Below are positions 28,301-36,469 of a stretch of DNA of 64,000 bases, piece by piece. The notes beneath the pieces were generated by a model. That model did no database searches. It worked only from the letters and a program-made list of their open reading frames with translations, and was not told the DNA's origin. The DNA comes from Victivallales bacterium (GTDB lineage Bacteria > Verrucomicrobiota > Lentisphaeria > Oligosphaerales > Oligosphaeraceae). The DNA is taken from positions 1 to 64,000 of the forward strand of contig JAFXUD010000002.1 in assembly GCA_017535315.1 (NCBI GenBank). The letters are read 5' to 3'. A program made the position numbers and the translations under genes. Position 1 is the first letter of the stretch, and every line of letters starts with the position of its first letter.

Positions 28301-29656
28301 GATGAAAATGAGAATCTGCTTGAGGAATATGAACTGTTGGCGGGCGCCGTCATCGAAAAGGCAGATGGCGAGAAGGTGAAGAAGGGCGAACGCTTCGTCA
28401 CCTGGGATGCCTACAGCATTCCCATCATCACCAACCTGACAGGTCGAATCGAGTTCCATGATTTGTTGGAAAATGTTACGGTTCACAGCGAAATCAGCGG
28501 CGTGAGCAGCAACATGGAACTGATTGTCATGGATCACAGCCAGGATATTCATCCGAGGATTGAAGTGGTTGCCGCTTCGAGCCCCGAGGAGAAGGTGGTT
28601 GCCCGTAAGAAGGCGGCCCCCAAGAAGACTGCCAAGGGGAAAGGCAAGGGACGCGGCAAGAAGGCTGCGGCGGTTGCCGAACCCGTCGAGGCCGAGAACG
28701 ATGCAGATGTGGAGCGCAAGCCCTACGCGCTGGCCTCGGGTGCGCACATTGTTGTTCAGGATGGCGACTTTGTGTATGCAGGTGACATTATCGCCAAGAT
28801 TCCCAGGCAGGGCAAGATCACGAAGGATATCACGGGTGGTCTTCCCCGTGTTGCCGAGCTGTTCGAGGCGCGTCGTCCGAAGAAGGCGGCTGAGATCTCC
28901 AAGCTGGAGGGTGTCGTCTCGATGGAGAAGGAATCCAGCAAGGGCTGGTCAATCATCACGGTGACCGACATGGAGACAGGCAAGGCCGAGGAGCACAAGA
29001 TACCTGCTGGCAAGCAGATTATCGTGAATGCGGGCGAGTGGGTCGAGAAGGGGCAGCCCCTGACCGACGGCGACCCCGTCCTCCAGGATATGCTGGAGGT
29101 ATGTGGTCCTCAGGTTACCCAGCAGGCGCTGGTCAATGCCGTTCAGGGCGTTTACAGAGGGCAGGGCGTTGACATCAATGACAAGCACATTGAGATCATC
29201 GTCAGGCAGATGATGAACCGCGTGCGCATCGTCGAACCTGGCTCCACCCGATTCCTTGACGGCGAACTTATCGAGAAGCGTGAGTTCCAGAAGGAGAATG
29301 AGCGTGTCAGCGCAGAGGGCGGCAAAGAGGCGAAATCGACACCGTCATTGCAAGGTATCACCAAGGCCTCCATCTCTTCGGAGAGTTTCATCTCGGCGGC
29401 CTCCTTCCAGAACACCACGCATGTTCTGACCGAAGCGGCCATTCTTGGAAAGAAGGATGAACTGCGGGGCTTCAAGGAGAATGTCATCATGGGACAGCTC
29501 ATCCCTGCTGGCACTGGCTACCATACCGTCCAGAGCGTCAAGCTGGAGTATGTCACCGAAGATGGCAACCTGGACGGTGTCATCTCCGAAGAGACCATCC
29601 AGTCGAAGAAGGACAACGACAACCGAAAGAGCATGAGCGATTTCGTCAAGATGTGA
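25310..29656 (+). CDS. rpoC: RNA polymerase beta-prime subunit
   Basis: A beta-prime subunit of about 1448 residues with the N-terminal zinc-binding cysteines ([23 protein letters not shown]), the catalytic [12 protein letters not shown], and the trigger-loop sequence [16 protein letters not shown]. At about residues 1098-1135, in the region of SI3, a Lys/Ala/Gly-rich linker ([19 protein letters not shown]) replaces the usual sequence. For the start, ATG 25295 has no ribosome-binding site, whereas TTG 25310 has GGAGGG at 25297-25302 with a seven-base spacer, so I chose TTG. The stop is followed by a spacer with the str-operon promoter. Confidence 0.95.
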   Translation: MDSTSIKSLVGNDPLSNDQISEANCVTIGIASPETIRSWSKGEVKTPETINYRTYKPEKGGLFCEKIFGPVHDWECACGKYKRVKHKGVTCDRCGVEVTLSRVRRERMGHLDLAVPVSHVWFYKVLPGQMALLLDISQNILDKVIYYEGWIVIDKGETSLENNQLLTDDEYTFYRSQFGESFKAGMGAEAIEELLKRLDLPKLKEELSEELKQDNAKSKAKRKKLVKRVRLVEGLLENKMKPEWMILHVLPVIPPDLRPLVPLEGGRFATSDLNDLYRRVINRNNRLKNLLSQQTPEVIIRNEKRMLQEAVDALLDNGRHGRAVTGTGNRELKSLTAMLKGKQGRFRQNLLGKRVDYSGRSVIVVGPELRINQCGLPKTMALVLFEPFIMQKLKERGFVKTVRNAKKWIEEGRKEVWDILDQVIKGHPILLNRAPTLHRLSIQAFDPILIEGQAIRLHPLVCTAFNADFDGDQMAVHVPLSNEAQLEAKLLMLSPNNIFSPASGKPITTPSQDITLGVYYLCYEDKRKRAAFEATPHHEQKYYNDIAEVLLAKEVGSIQMHDFFNLRNPFYGQDTIWGKETKDDEFIVTTCGRCIFSEIWPPRMGFFNAPAGKKELGAMIKSCYENIGRTELIQVLDKLKDLGYEYATWAGFSIGIQDMIVPPDKKDIIAAAQKEIESIRDRRNKGLLSEAERYNMSIDVWSKANSQLADELEGSKEKPSVLLENLGREEINPVYAMLNSGARGSKDQIRQLAGMRGLMAKPSGQIIENPIIANFREGLTVLEYFISSHGARKGLADTALKTADSGYMTRRLVDVAHDVICVEEDCGTVNGTWLESSSSKDEDRKVLADRISGRFSVDEIVDPKTGETLVDVGGEITAKIAKRIVDAGITRVHIRSVLTCESDHGICAKCYGRNLATGGMPDVGDPLGIIAAQSIGEPGTQLTMRTFHVGGTASASEDKTFYEAQHNGIIRITDVVPVKTREGKYVVTSKSGKIVIEDENENLLEEYELLAGAVIEKADGEKVKKGERFVTWDAYSIPIITNLTGRIEFHDLLENVTVHSEISGVSSNMELIVMDHSQDIHPRIEVVAASSPEEKVVARKKAAPKKTAKGKGKGRGKKAAAVAEPVEAENDADVERKPYALASGAHIVVQDGDFVYAGDIIAKIPRQGKITKDITGGLPRVAELFEARRPKKAAEISKLEGVVSMEKESSKGWSIITVTDMETGKAEEHKIPAGKQIIVNAGEWVEKGQPLTDGDPVLQDMLEVCGPQVTQQALVNAVQGVYRGQGVDINDKHIEIIVRQMMNRVRIVEPGSTRFLDGELIEKREFQKENERVSAEGGKEAKSTPSLQGITKASISSESFISAASFQNTTHVLTEAAILGKKDELRGFKENVIMGQLIPAGTGYHTVQSVKLEYVTEDGNLDGVISEETIQSKKDNDNRKSMSDFVKM

Positions 29657-29748
29657 TTGTGATTGCGGAAAGCCAGGGGCGTGTTCGTTGAACGTTCGCG
29701 CACTTGGCTGGTTGAAAGCACGTTCCTGTCGTTTTTCGACTAATGGAT

Positions 29749-29776
29749 TTGACATGCCGTGATTGTGTAATATATT
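29749..29776 (+). promoter_or_regulatory. Sigma-70-type promoter of the str operon
   Basis: TTGACA at 29749-29754, a 16-base spacer, then TATATT at 29771-29776, about 50 bases before rpsL. It has the same design as the tRNA-Thr-tuf promoter, pointing to a shared strong growth-related promoter type. Confidence 0.85.
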
Positions 29777-29826
29777 AATAATTCATATTTGTAATTTTGT
29801 TTTGGAGTAATAGGAAACAAACTAAC

Positions 29827-30231
29827 ATGCCGACAATCAATCAATTGGTAAGAATGGGTCGCTCCGTGAAGCCGCGCAAGAGCCGCGTCCGTGCATTGGC
29901 GATGTGCCCGCAGAGGCGTGGTGTCTGCCTTCAGGTGAAGACGACGACCCCGAAGAAGCCGAATTCAGCTTTGCGTAAAATCGCCAGGGTACGCCTGACG
30001 AATGGCCAGGAAGTCACCGCCTACATTGGTGGCGAGGGTCATAACCTTCAGGAGCACAGCGTAGTGCTGGTGCGTGGTGGTCGTGTCCGTGACCTCCCGA
30101 GTGTTCGCTACCACATCGTCCGTGGCACATTGGACTCCACTGGGGTTGAGAAGCGCCGTCAGGGGCGTTCCAAGTATGGTGCCAAGCGTCCGAAACCAGG
30201 TGCGGATGCAGCGAAGGGCAAGAAGAAATAA
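29827..30231 (+). CDS. rpsL: 30S ribosomal protein S12
   Basis: A 134-residue S12 of the decoding centre. [13 protein letters not shown] carries Lys43, and [19 protein letters not shown] is intact. The second streptomycin-sensitive loop reads RVRDLPS: residue 88 is Arg instead of Lys, and Ser replaces the usual Gly after LP. Asp89, the methylthiolation site in some bacteria, is kept. The leader has no clear Shine-Dalgarno sequence close to ATG 29827; the frame is open back to 29797. Confidence 0.97.
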   Translation: MPTINQLVRMGRSVKPRKSRVRALAMCPQRRGVCLQVKTTTPKKPNSALRKIARVRLTNGQEVTAYIGGEGHNLQEHSVVLVRGGRVRDLPSVRYHIVRGTLDSTGVEKRRQGRSKYGAKRPKPGADAAKGKKK

Positions 30232-30308
30232 TCAACAAGAATAATTCTCCCAAGTATTTGCGGACCGCTTAAGGACCGTGCATACGGGAGAGGGATAGGA
30301 CAAAAAGC

Positions 30309-30779
30309 ATGAGAAGACGCCAAGCCGAAAAGCGCCAGGTTATACCTGATATTCGTTATAATAGCGAAATCGTGGCCCGTCTTATTAACGTGGTCATGGA
30401 ACGTGGCAAGAAATCTACCGCTCAGTCCATCGTTTACGGTGCCTTTGACATTATCAAGGAATCCAAGAGCGATATGGAGCCGTTGGAAGTATTCACCACC
30501 GCACTGGAAAACGTCAAGCCGAGACTTGAGGTGAAGAGCCGCCGCGTTGGTGGTGCCACCTATCAGGTTCCGTTGGAAGTTCCTGCCGAGAGGCAGACAG
30601 CCGTTGCACTGCGCTGGATAGTCAGCTATGCCCGCGCACGCAAGGGCGTTCCGATGGCAAAATCGCTTGCCGCAGAATTGACCGATGCCTTCAATGGCAC
30701 TGGCAATGCGGTGAAGAAGAGAGACGATGTGCACAAGATGGCCAAAGCCAACCAGGCATTTGCCCACTATCGTTTCTGA
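30309..30779 (+). CDS. rpsG: 30S ribosomal protein S7
   Basis: A 156-residue S7, which starts assembly of the 30S head and lines the E site. It begins [14 protein letters not shown], and the [14 protein letters not shown] block and the [21 protein letters not shown] segment ([18 protein letters not shown]) are typical. It follows rpsL by 77 bases. Unusually, a terminator follows it, separating it from the EF-G gene. Confidence 0.97.
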   Translation: MRRRQAEKRQVIPDIRYNSEIVARLINVVMERGKKSTAQSIVYGAFDIIKESKSDMEPLEVFTTALENVKPRLEVKSRRVGGATYQVPLEVPAERQTAVALRWIVSYARARKGVPMAKSLAAELTDAFNGTGNAVKKRDDVHKMAKANQAFAHYRF

Positions 30780-30799
30780 TTTGCCAACATTAAAAATCT

Positions 30800-30834
30800 G
30801 CCGCAGACTTCGACGAGAGGCTTCTGCGGCTTTT
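30800..30834 (+). terminator. Rho-independent terminator after rpsG
   Basis: GCCGCAGA at 30800-30807 and TCTGCGGC at 30823-30830 form an 8-bp stem, followed by TTTT. A second, perfect 8-bp hairpin, GGCAAAGG-GTAA-CCTTTGCC, lies at 30844-30863. Together they may separate rpsL-rpsG from the EF-G gene. Confidence 0.75.
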
Positions 30835-30915
30835 GCATGAATAGGGCAAAGGGTAACCTTTGCCTCGCGAGGCAATGGCAAACCTGTTTTGCGGTTGTCT
30901 CATCCGAATGGTGTC

Positions 30916-30974
30916 GGGAGGATTTAGACGTGGAGGTAATTTCAAATCTATCATCGAAATGCGCGTCGATATGA
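30916..30974 (+). promoter_or_regulatory. Displaced ribosome-binding site and 14-codon leader ORF
   Basis: GGGAGG at 30916-30921 is the best Shine-Dalgarno sequence near the EF-G gene. Eight bases later is GTG (30930-30932), the left copy of a target-site duplication. Reading on from this GTG enters the mobile element and stops at TGA 30972-30974 after 14 codons. Removing the element and one duplicate restores GGGAGG, eight bases and the GTG of EF-G. The present leader ORF is therefore a by-product of the insertion. Confidence 0.75.
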
Positions 30975-31086
30975 ACCCATTGGCGTTGGCAACGCCTCTC
31001 GCCGCACGAAAGTGCGGCTTCGAGCCCTTGCCTTAGCCACTGCGCCCATCTCTTGGCGCATTTCGCGCTAGTTTTTGAATTACCTC
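30933..31086. mobile_element. MITE copy B (full length, before the EF-G gene)
   Basis: A 154-base element, the same length as copy A. The ends GAGGTAATT and AATTACCTC are flanked by the duplication CGTG (30929-30932 and 31087-31090). The right CGTG contains the GTG start codon of the EF-G gene, so the element split the start region from its Shine-Dalgarno sequence. The imperfect terminal repeats (about 30 bases) would fold in RNA into a long stem. Confidence 0.93.
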
Positions 31087-31087
31087 C

Positions 31088-33148
31088 GTGGAAAAGAGTG
31101 ACAACACGACAGAATCCTTTCCAGAAAAGATGCAGAAGACACCAGCCAGCATCCGAAACGTGGGAATTGTCGCCCATGTGGATGCGGGGAAAACGACCCT
31201 GACCGAACGCATACTCTATGCGACCAAGGTCATTCGCTACATGGGAGATGTCCAGGACGGAACAACCGTGACGGACTGGATGCCCCAGGAGCGGGAACGC
31301 GGCATCAGCATCAATGCCGCAGCCGTCAATTGCCGATGGAGGGATTGGTTCATCAACCTGGTGGACACTCCTGGGCACATTGATTTCACGGCGGAAGTCG
31401 AGCGCACATTGTGCGTGATGGACGGAATTGTGGAGGTGTTCTGCGCGGTCAAAGGCGTGCAGGCGCAGTCCGAGACCGTCTGGAGTTCTGCCGAACGGTA
31501 CAAGCTTCCTGCTCTGGCCTACGTCAACAAGATGGACCGTGAAGGTGCGGACGCCGACAAGGTTGTCAAGCAGATCGCGGAACGTTTGAGGACGACAGCC
31601 GTCCCTGTGCAGTTTCCAGTTGGCAGCGGAGATGGTTACAAGGGGACCGTTGACTTGTTCACGGGTCGCCGTGATGGCGACATGAAAGAGGTTGACGAAG
31701 AGACACTGGAAGTCGAAGTCCAACTTGCGCGCGATCACTTGATCGAGTGCCTGGCGGAGGTTGACGACAAGGTCTTGGTTGACTACCTTGCAAATCACGA
31801 GCCTGATGCCGACACGCTGCGGAGCGCCATGAGGCGCGCCGTGGTGAATCGGCGGATAGTTCCAGTTTTGTTTGGTAGTTCTCTGCATAACCAGGGCGTG
31901 AAGGATTTGCTGGATGCTGTGGGGTATTACCTGCCGAATCCTCTGGAGCGTCCCAGAAGTGCGGAGGTGCAGAATACCACGGGATTGCTGGTTTTCCGAT
32001 TGGTTGACCACAACGAATATGGCAAACTGGCATACGCTCGGCTCTTTGGTGGCAAGATAGCCGCTGGACAGGTTGTTGTGAACGCAAGAAACCACGTCCG
32101 CAAGCGGGTTGAAGGCGTGCTGAAGATACAGGCTGCGGAGGTTGAAGAGAGCTCCTCGGTTGTGTTGGGCGACATCGTTGCGCTTCGGGGCAACTGGTCC
32201 AGGACGGCAATTGGCGATTTCCTGGTGGAGCCATCGCTTCTTAGTTCCGTCAAGGAGGTGGCTGCCTTCTTTGGAGTGCCGAAGCCACGGTTTCCTCATC
32301 CTGTCTTCTCCATCAACATGGAGGCAAAGGAGCGGGAGAGGGATGCGGAGTTTGCGAAGGCGGTCAAAAGGCTGGCCAGCGAGATTCCGACCCTATCGGT
32401 CAAACCTATTGCGGGGACCGTGGGATGGCATTTCTCTGGTATGGGCGAACTCCAACTGGAGGTCATTCGCGACAGGTTCAAGACCGACTACGGTATTGAG
32501 ACACTCGTTGGCGAGCCCAGTGTGGAGTATCGGGACACCATACGGGGGGATGCAAAAGGGGATTTCCTCTTTGAAAAACGCTTCCCGAACGGCGTTGAAA
32601 TCAGCGCCCGCGTGGAAGTACAGGTCCAGAAGTTGAAAAACGGTGAGGGCCTGGAATTGGATTTTGCCCAGCTGGACGGTGCCTTGCAGGCAGAGCTTGC
32701 AGGTGCGGTCAGGCAGGGCGTGATGAACGTTGTCAACGCGGAAGGCTCAGGCTTTCCGATGACAGATATGAAAGTGACGGTTCTAAGTGCATCTTCAAAC
32801 GCTGGAGATGCAGGGGAGCCAGCACTGGTTTCAGCCGCTGTCGGTGCGATGTCAAATGCGCTGGAGAAGGCTGGGCGGTGCACCCTTGAACCCGTGATGA
32901 AGCTGGAAATCAACACTCCAGGCGATACATTAGGCAGCGTGATCGCTGATTTGAATGCGCGCCATGGTAGTGTGACCCAGATTGATTCGCTGGCCTTGGG
33001 GGTTCTGAGAATCGTTGCATTGGCGCCTCTAGCCGAGCTTTTCGGCTATGCCTCCTCGCTTCGGTCCATGAGCGCTGGACGGGGAGATGTGGTGGCAGAG
33101 CTTGCGATGTACAAAGAAACCACGTCGCAGGTCCATGCTGGACACTAA
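31088..33148 (+). CDS. fusA: Elongation factor G-family GTPase
   Basis: A 686-residue translational GTPase in the normal fusA position between rpsG and rpsJ. The G-motifs AHVDAGKTT, DTPGHIDF and NKMDR are intact, and domain V ends LAELFGYASSLRSMSAGR. It catalyses translocation if it is the main EF-G. It is, however, diverged: domain IV lacks the QSGGxGQYGH loop of standard EF-G and reads FEKRFPNGVEISARVEV, closer to EF-G paralogues and TetM-like proteins. Assignment as the principal factor is therefore uncertain. GTG 31088 is supported by the reconstructed pre-insertion sequence; ATG 31130 is an alternative. Neither has a near ribosome-binding site today. Confidence 0.85.
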   Translation: MEKSDNTTESFPEKMQKTPASIRNVGIVAHVDAGKTTLTERILYATKVIRYMGDVQDGTTVTDWMPQERERGISINAAAVNCRWRDWFINLVDTPGHIDFTAEVERTLCVMDGIVEVFCAVKGVQAQSETVWSSAERYKLPALAYVNKMDREGADADKVVKQIAERLRTTAVPVQFPVGSGDGYKGTVDLFTGRRDGDMKEVDEETLEVEVQLARDHLIECLAEVDDKVLVDYLANHEPDADTLRSAMRRAVVNRRIVPVLFGSSLHNQGVKDLLDAVGYYLPNPLERPRSAEVQNTTGLLVFRLVDHNEYGKLAYARLFGGKIAAGQVVVNARNHVRKRVEGVLKIQAAEVEESSSVVLGDIVALRGNWSRTAIGDFLVEPSLLSSVKEVAAFFGVPKPRFPHPVFSINMEAKERERDAEFAKAVKRLASEIPTLSVKPIAGTVGWHFSGMGELQLEVIRDRFKTDYGIETLVGEPSVEYRDTIRGDAKGDFLFEKRFPNGVEISARVEVQVQKLKNGEGLELDFAQLDGALQAELAGAVRQGVMNVVNAEGSGFPMTDMKVTVLSASSNAGDAGEPALVSAAVGAMSNALEKAGRCTLEPVMKLEINTPGDTLGSVIADLNARHGSVTQIDSLALGVLRIVALAPLAELFGYASSLRSMSAGRGDVVAELAMYKETTSQVHAGH

Positions 33149-33181
33149 ACTTGAAGCTCATAAAACGTAAGGTTCCAGAAG

Positions 33182-33493
33182 ATGGCTGAAAGTCAAAAAA
33201 TCAGAATTCGTCTGCAGGCCTTTGAACACACCATTCTTGACCAGAGCATGAATGACATCGTGAACACGGTCATAAAGACTGGTGCGCAGGTCGCAGGTCC
33301 CATTCCGCTCCCGACCAAAATCGAGCGCTTCACCGTCAATCGTTCGCCGCACGTGGACAAAAAGTCCATGGAGCAGTTTGAGATTCGCACTCACAAGCGG
33401 GTGATTGACATCATCAATCCCACATCCAAGACAGTGGATGAGCTGCGCAAGCTCAATCTTCCTGCTGGCGTTGACATCATTGTTAAAATCTGA
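33182..33493 (+). CDS. rpsJ: 30S ribosomal protein S10
   Basis: A 103-residue S10 with the usual start ([17 protein letters not shown]) and the [22 protein letters not shown] core. It belongs to the 30S head and is also NusE, the NusG/NusB partner in antitermination. It begins 33 bases after the EF-G gene and leads the S10 cluster; no terminator lies between them. Confidence 0.97.
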   Translation: MAESQKIRIRLQAFEHTILDQSMNDIVNTVIKTGAQVAGPIPLPTKIERFTVNRSPHVDKKSMEQFEIRTHKRVIDIINPTSKTVDELRKLNLPAGVDIIVKI

Positions 33494-33509
33494 CAGGGGG
33501 GATTGAAAA

Positions 33510-34145
33510 ATGAGAAAAGGAATGATAGGCAAGAAGCTTGGGATGACCCAGGTTTATACGGAAACGGGCGTTCTGGTTCCCGTCACGGCCATTGAGCTGG
33601 GACCCTGCCCCGTGTTGGAAGTCCGCACCAAGGAGAAGAATGGCTACAGCGCATTGCAGCTGGGCTTTGGCTCCAGGAAGGCCAAGAACGTCTCCAAGGC
33701 GGTTATCGGCAATCTGAAGAAGGCAAATCTGCAGGACAATCCGCCAGCCGTGATTCAGGAGATCCGCCTGGACGAGGATCCCTCGCAGGAGATCGGCAGC
33801 GCGCTGACCGCAGACATTTTCGCCGTTGACGAGTTCGTGGATGTTCGTGGCCGCACGAAGGGCCGTGGCTTCCAGGGTGTGGTGAAACGTTGGCGTTTCG
33901 GCGGTGGCCGTGCCAGCCATGGTGGCGCATGGGTGCGCCGCTCTGGTTCAATCGGTATGTGCGCGGCTCCTGGAAAGGTTTACAAAGGCAGGAAGATGCC
34001 TGGGCACATGGGCAATGTTTTCCGTACTGTCGAGAACTTGCGCGTTGTTGCGGTACGCCCTGAAATGAACCTGATGCTGGTCAAAGGTGCCATCCCTGGT
34101 TCCATTGGCGGCTATGTAACGGTCATGAACGCTGTTAAGAAGTAA
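33510..34145 (+). CDS. rplC: 50S ribosomal protein L3
   Basis: A 211-residue L3 with MIGKKLGMTQVYTETG at the start and the long loop GRGFQGVVKRWRFGGGRASHGG that reaches toward the peptidyl-transferase centre. A strong purine run (GGGGGGA) precedes the ATG. It lies 16 bases after rpsJ. Confidence 0.97.
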   Translation: MRKGMIGKKLGMTQVYTETGVLVPVTAIELGPCPVLEVRTKEKNGYSALQLGFGSRKAKNVSKAVIGNLKKANLQDNPPAVIQEIRLDEDPSQEIGSALTADIFAVDEFVDVRGRTKGRGFQGVVKRWRFGGGRASHGGAWVRRSGSIGMCAAPGKVYKGRKMPGHMGNVFRTVENLRVVAVRPEMNLMLVKGAIPGSIGGYVTVMNAVKK

Positions 34146-34161
34146 ACGGGGGGACACTACA

Positions 34162-34806
34162 ATGGCAAATACATTAGAGATATTGAAAGCGTCTGGCGAC
34201 GCAAGCGGCGAGAGCGTCGAATTGAAAGAGCTCTGGCTGGAGCGTGCCAAAGGCGAACAGGCTGTTAAGGATTCGGTGGTGGCCTTCTGGGCTGGTCTCA
34301 GGGCGGGCACTGCCAGCACGAAGACTCGTGGTCTTGTAAGCGGCGGCGGCAGCAAGCCGTGGCGCCAGAAAGGCACGGGCCGCGCACGTAGCGGAAGCTC
34401 CCGTTCCCCAGTGTGGCGTGGCGGTGGCATCGTGTTTGGTCCGCAGCCGAGGAGCTACGACAAGAAGGTCAACCACAAGGTTGAGAAACTGGCTCTTCGC
34501 CGTGCCTTCACCGACAGGGTTGATGAACAGGCCGTCATCGTGGTGGATTCCATTGCGGATGTCTGCGATGCCGACAAGAATCCCAAGACCAAGAAGATGA
34601 TTGAGTTCCTGAAGGCCATTGGCGCAGGCGACCATGCGTTGGTTTTGGATGCCGAGATTGACAGCGCCGTTGAAACTGCGTCTCGCAACCTTCCGACCGT
34701 TCTTGTCATGAAGGCGTCATCTGTGAACACCTACTGGATGCTCCGCTTTGACAAGGTTGTGATAACCAAAGCTGGGCTGGAAGCGCTTGGTGAGCGTCTT
34801 GGATAA
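34162..34806 (+). CDS. rplD: 50S ribosomal protein L4
   Basis: A 214-residue L4. The exit-tunnel loop GGGSKPWRQKGTGRARSGSSRSP (about residues 57-79) is fully conserved; it lines the tunnel constriction where macrolides bind. L4 autoregulates S10 operons in enterobacteria, but no such leader is visible before rpsJ. GGGGGGA precedes the ATG. Confidence 0.97.
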   Translation: MANTLEILKASGDASGESVELKELWLERAKGEQAVKDSVVAFWAGLRAGTASTKTRGLVSGGGSKPWRQKGTGRARSGSSRSPVWRGGGIVFGPQPRSYDKKVNHKVEKLALRRAFTDRVDEQAVIVVDSIADVCDADKNPKTKKMIEFLKAIGAGDHALVLDAEIDSAVETASRNLPTVLVMKASSVNTYWMLRFDKVVITKAGLEALGERLG

Positions 34807-34817
34807 GGAGGCAAAAG

Positions 34818-35102
34818 ATGTTTAATCCCTACGATATCGTCTATTCCGTGATGATTACGGAGAAAGCTACCGCTGCCAGCGAGACGCTTCACAAATACAC
34901 GTTCAAGGTCAACCCGAAAGCCAACAAGATTGAGATTGCGAAGGCTGTCGCGGCTCTCTTTGATGATGTCAAAGTCGCTTCAGTCAATGTGATGAACTAT
35001 GCTGGAAAGATGAAGCGCATGCGCAGTGCAAAGCTGGGCAAGCGCCCCGACTGGAAGAAAGCCATTGTCACCCTTTCCGAAGGGAAGATCGAGACACTGT
35101 GA
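34818..35102 (+). CDS. rplW: 50S ribosomal protein L23
   Basis: A 94-residue L23, docking site for SRP and trigger factor at the tunnel exit. The start ITEKAT and the block YTFKVNPKANKIEIAKAVAALF are typical. AGGAGG lies before the ATG, 11 bases after rplD. Confidence 0.97.
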   Translation: MFNPYDIVYSVMITEKATAASETLHKYTFKVNPKANKIEIAKAVAALFDDVKVASVNVMNYAGKMKRMRSAKLGKRPDWKKAIVTLSEGKIETL

Positions 35103-35154
35103 TTTCTGGTTCATTCAAACACATTAGACTGAAAAACAATTAAGAGGCACTTCA

Positions 35155-35982
35155 ATGGGTATAAAGAAATACAAGCCGACTTCTCCAGGTCGCAGGCAGA
35201 TGTCGGTCAGCGATTTTAGCGAAATCACGCGTACCACTCCCGAAAAGTCCTTGACTGAAGGCAAGAGATCGACGGGTGGACGCAACAATCTCGGCCGTGT
35301 GACAGTTCGTTTCCGCGGTGGCGGCGTCAAGAGACGCTACAGAATCATCGACTTCAAGCGCAACAAGGATGACGTTTCAGCCGTTGTCGAGCACATTGAA
35401 TACGATCCCAACCGTTCGGCGCGCATCGCACTTCTGAAATATGAAGATGGCGAGAAGCGCTACATCCTGGCTCCTCTGGGGCTGAAGCAGGGCGATGTTG
35501 TCCGCAGCGGCGAAAAGGCCGAGTTCAAGACAGGTCATGCCTTGTTCCTGAAGGACATCCCTGACGGTCTGACGGTGCACTGCATTGAGCTGTATCCTGG
35601 CCAGGGTGCATCCATTGCGCGCGCGGCAGGCCAGATGGCCATCGTTCGCGGTAAGGAAGGCAACTATGTTCAGGTGAAGCTCCCCAGCGGTGAAGTTCGT
35701 CTCATCCATGGGAACTGCCGCGCGACCATCGGTCAGGTTGGCAATCTGGAGCACAGCGGCATTAGCCTGGGCAAGGCTGGCAAGAAGCGCTATTTGGGCA
35801 AGCGTCCGCATGTCCGCGGCGTTGTCCAGAACCCTGTTGACCACCCGATGGGTGGTGGTGAAGGCCGTACCAGCGGCGGTGGGCAGCCCGTTTCACCGTG
35901 GGGTCAGCTTGCCAGGGGCTTCAAGACTAGAAGAAACAAGAAAGCGTCTGATCGCTTCATCATTCAACGGAGGAAGAAGTAA
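35155..35982 (+). CDS. rplB: 50S ribosomal protein L2
   Basis: A 275-residue L2, required for subunit joining and the peptidyl-transferase centre. [22 protein letters not shown] lies in the N-terminal part and [17 protein letters not shown], with the essential His, in the C-terminal part. Its TAA stop shares one base with the ATG of rpsS. Confidence 0.98.
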   Translation: MGIKKYKPTSPGRRQMSVSDFSEITRTTPEKSLTEGKRSTGGRNNLGRVTVRFRGGGVKRRYRIIDFKRNKDDVSAVVEHIEYDPNRSARIALLKYEDGEKRYILAPLGLKQGDVVRSGEKAEFKTGHALFLKDIPDGLTVHCIELYPGQGASIARAAGQMAIVRGKEGNYVQVKLPSGEVRLIHGNCRATIGQVGNLEHSGISLGKAGKKRYLGKRPHVRGVVQNPVDHPMGGGEGRTSGGGQPVSPWGQLARGFKTRRNKKASDRFIIQRRKK

Positions 35983-36260
35983 TGTCTAGGTCAATCAAAA
36001 AAGGTCCGTTTACGGACGAGCACCTGATGAAGAAGGTTGACGCCATGAACGCAAAAGGCGAGAAGAAGGTTGTGAAGACCTGGTCTCGCAGGTCGATGAT
36101 TCCCCCTGAATTCGTTGGCCACACCTTTGCCGTTCACAATGGCAAGGCTTTCACGAATGTCTTTGTGACAGAAAACATGGTCGGCCACAGGCTGGGCGAG
36201 TTCTCTCCCACCCGTATCTTCAGAGGCCATGGTGCAATAAGCGGAAAGGCCGCCAACTAA
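35982..36260 (+). CDS. rpsS: 30S ribosomal protein S19
   Basis: A 92-residue S19 ([46 protein letters not shown]). It sits in the 30S head. In most bacteria rplV, rpsC, rplP and more follow without a break; here a strong terminator and arginine genes follow instead. Confidence 0.98.
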   Translation: MSRSIKKGPFTDEHLMKKVDAMNAKGEKKVVKTWSRRSMIPPEFVGHTFAVHNGKAFTNVFVTENMVGHRLGEFSPTRIFRGHGAISGKAAN

Positions 36261-36283
36261 TGGTTTGTGCCGCATAGCGCGTT

Positions 36284-36326
36284 GCAAAGAGGGCGTTCCG
36301 TCTGTCGGAACGCCTTCTTTGCTTTT
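36284..36326 (+). terminator. Rho-independent terminator after rpsS
   Basis: A 17-bp stem, 36284-36300 (GCAAAGAGGGCGTTCCG) with 36306-36322 (one G-T pair), has a TCTGT loop and is followed by TTTT. It closes the S10 gene cluster. Confidence 0.93.
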
Positions 36327-36402
36327 AATCGCCGCGCTAAAGCGCTGCGCACAGGATAGGTGGGGTGCTTGCTTTTAATCGCCGCGCTAAAGCGTTGCGC
36401 AC
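36321..36402. repeat. 32-bp tandem direct repeat before argB
   Basis: The 32 bases beginning GCTTTTAATCGCCGCGCTAA occur at 36321-36352 and again at 36371-36402 with one difference (period 50). Two small hairpins follow before argB: CAGGTA-AGG-TACCTG and GGGCT-TG-AGCCC. The first repeat overlaps the T-tail of the rpsS terminator. Confidence 0.85.
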
Positions 36403-36469
36403 CGTGCAGGTAAGGTACCTGTTCTGTGTGCGGGGCTTGAGCCCTGCGAAGTTTAAACAGAGGTTAAAA

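Noticed and set aside
31088-33148. Tetracycline-resistance protein (TetM-like)
   Set aside because: Domain IV looks TetM-like, but the position in the str/S10 cluster and the EF-G-type domain V favour an elongation factor.
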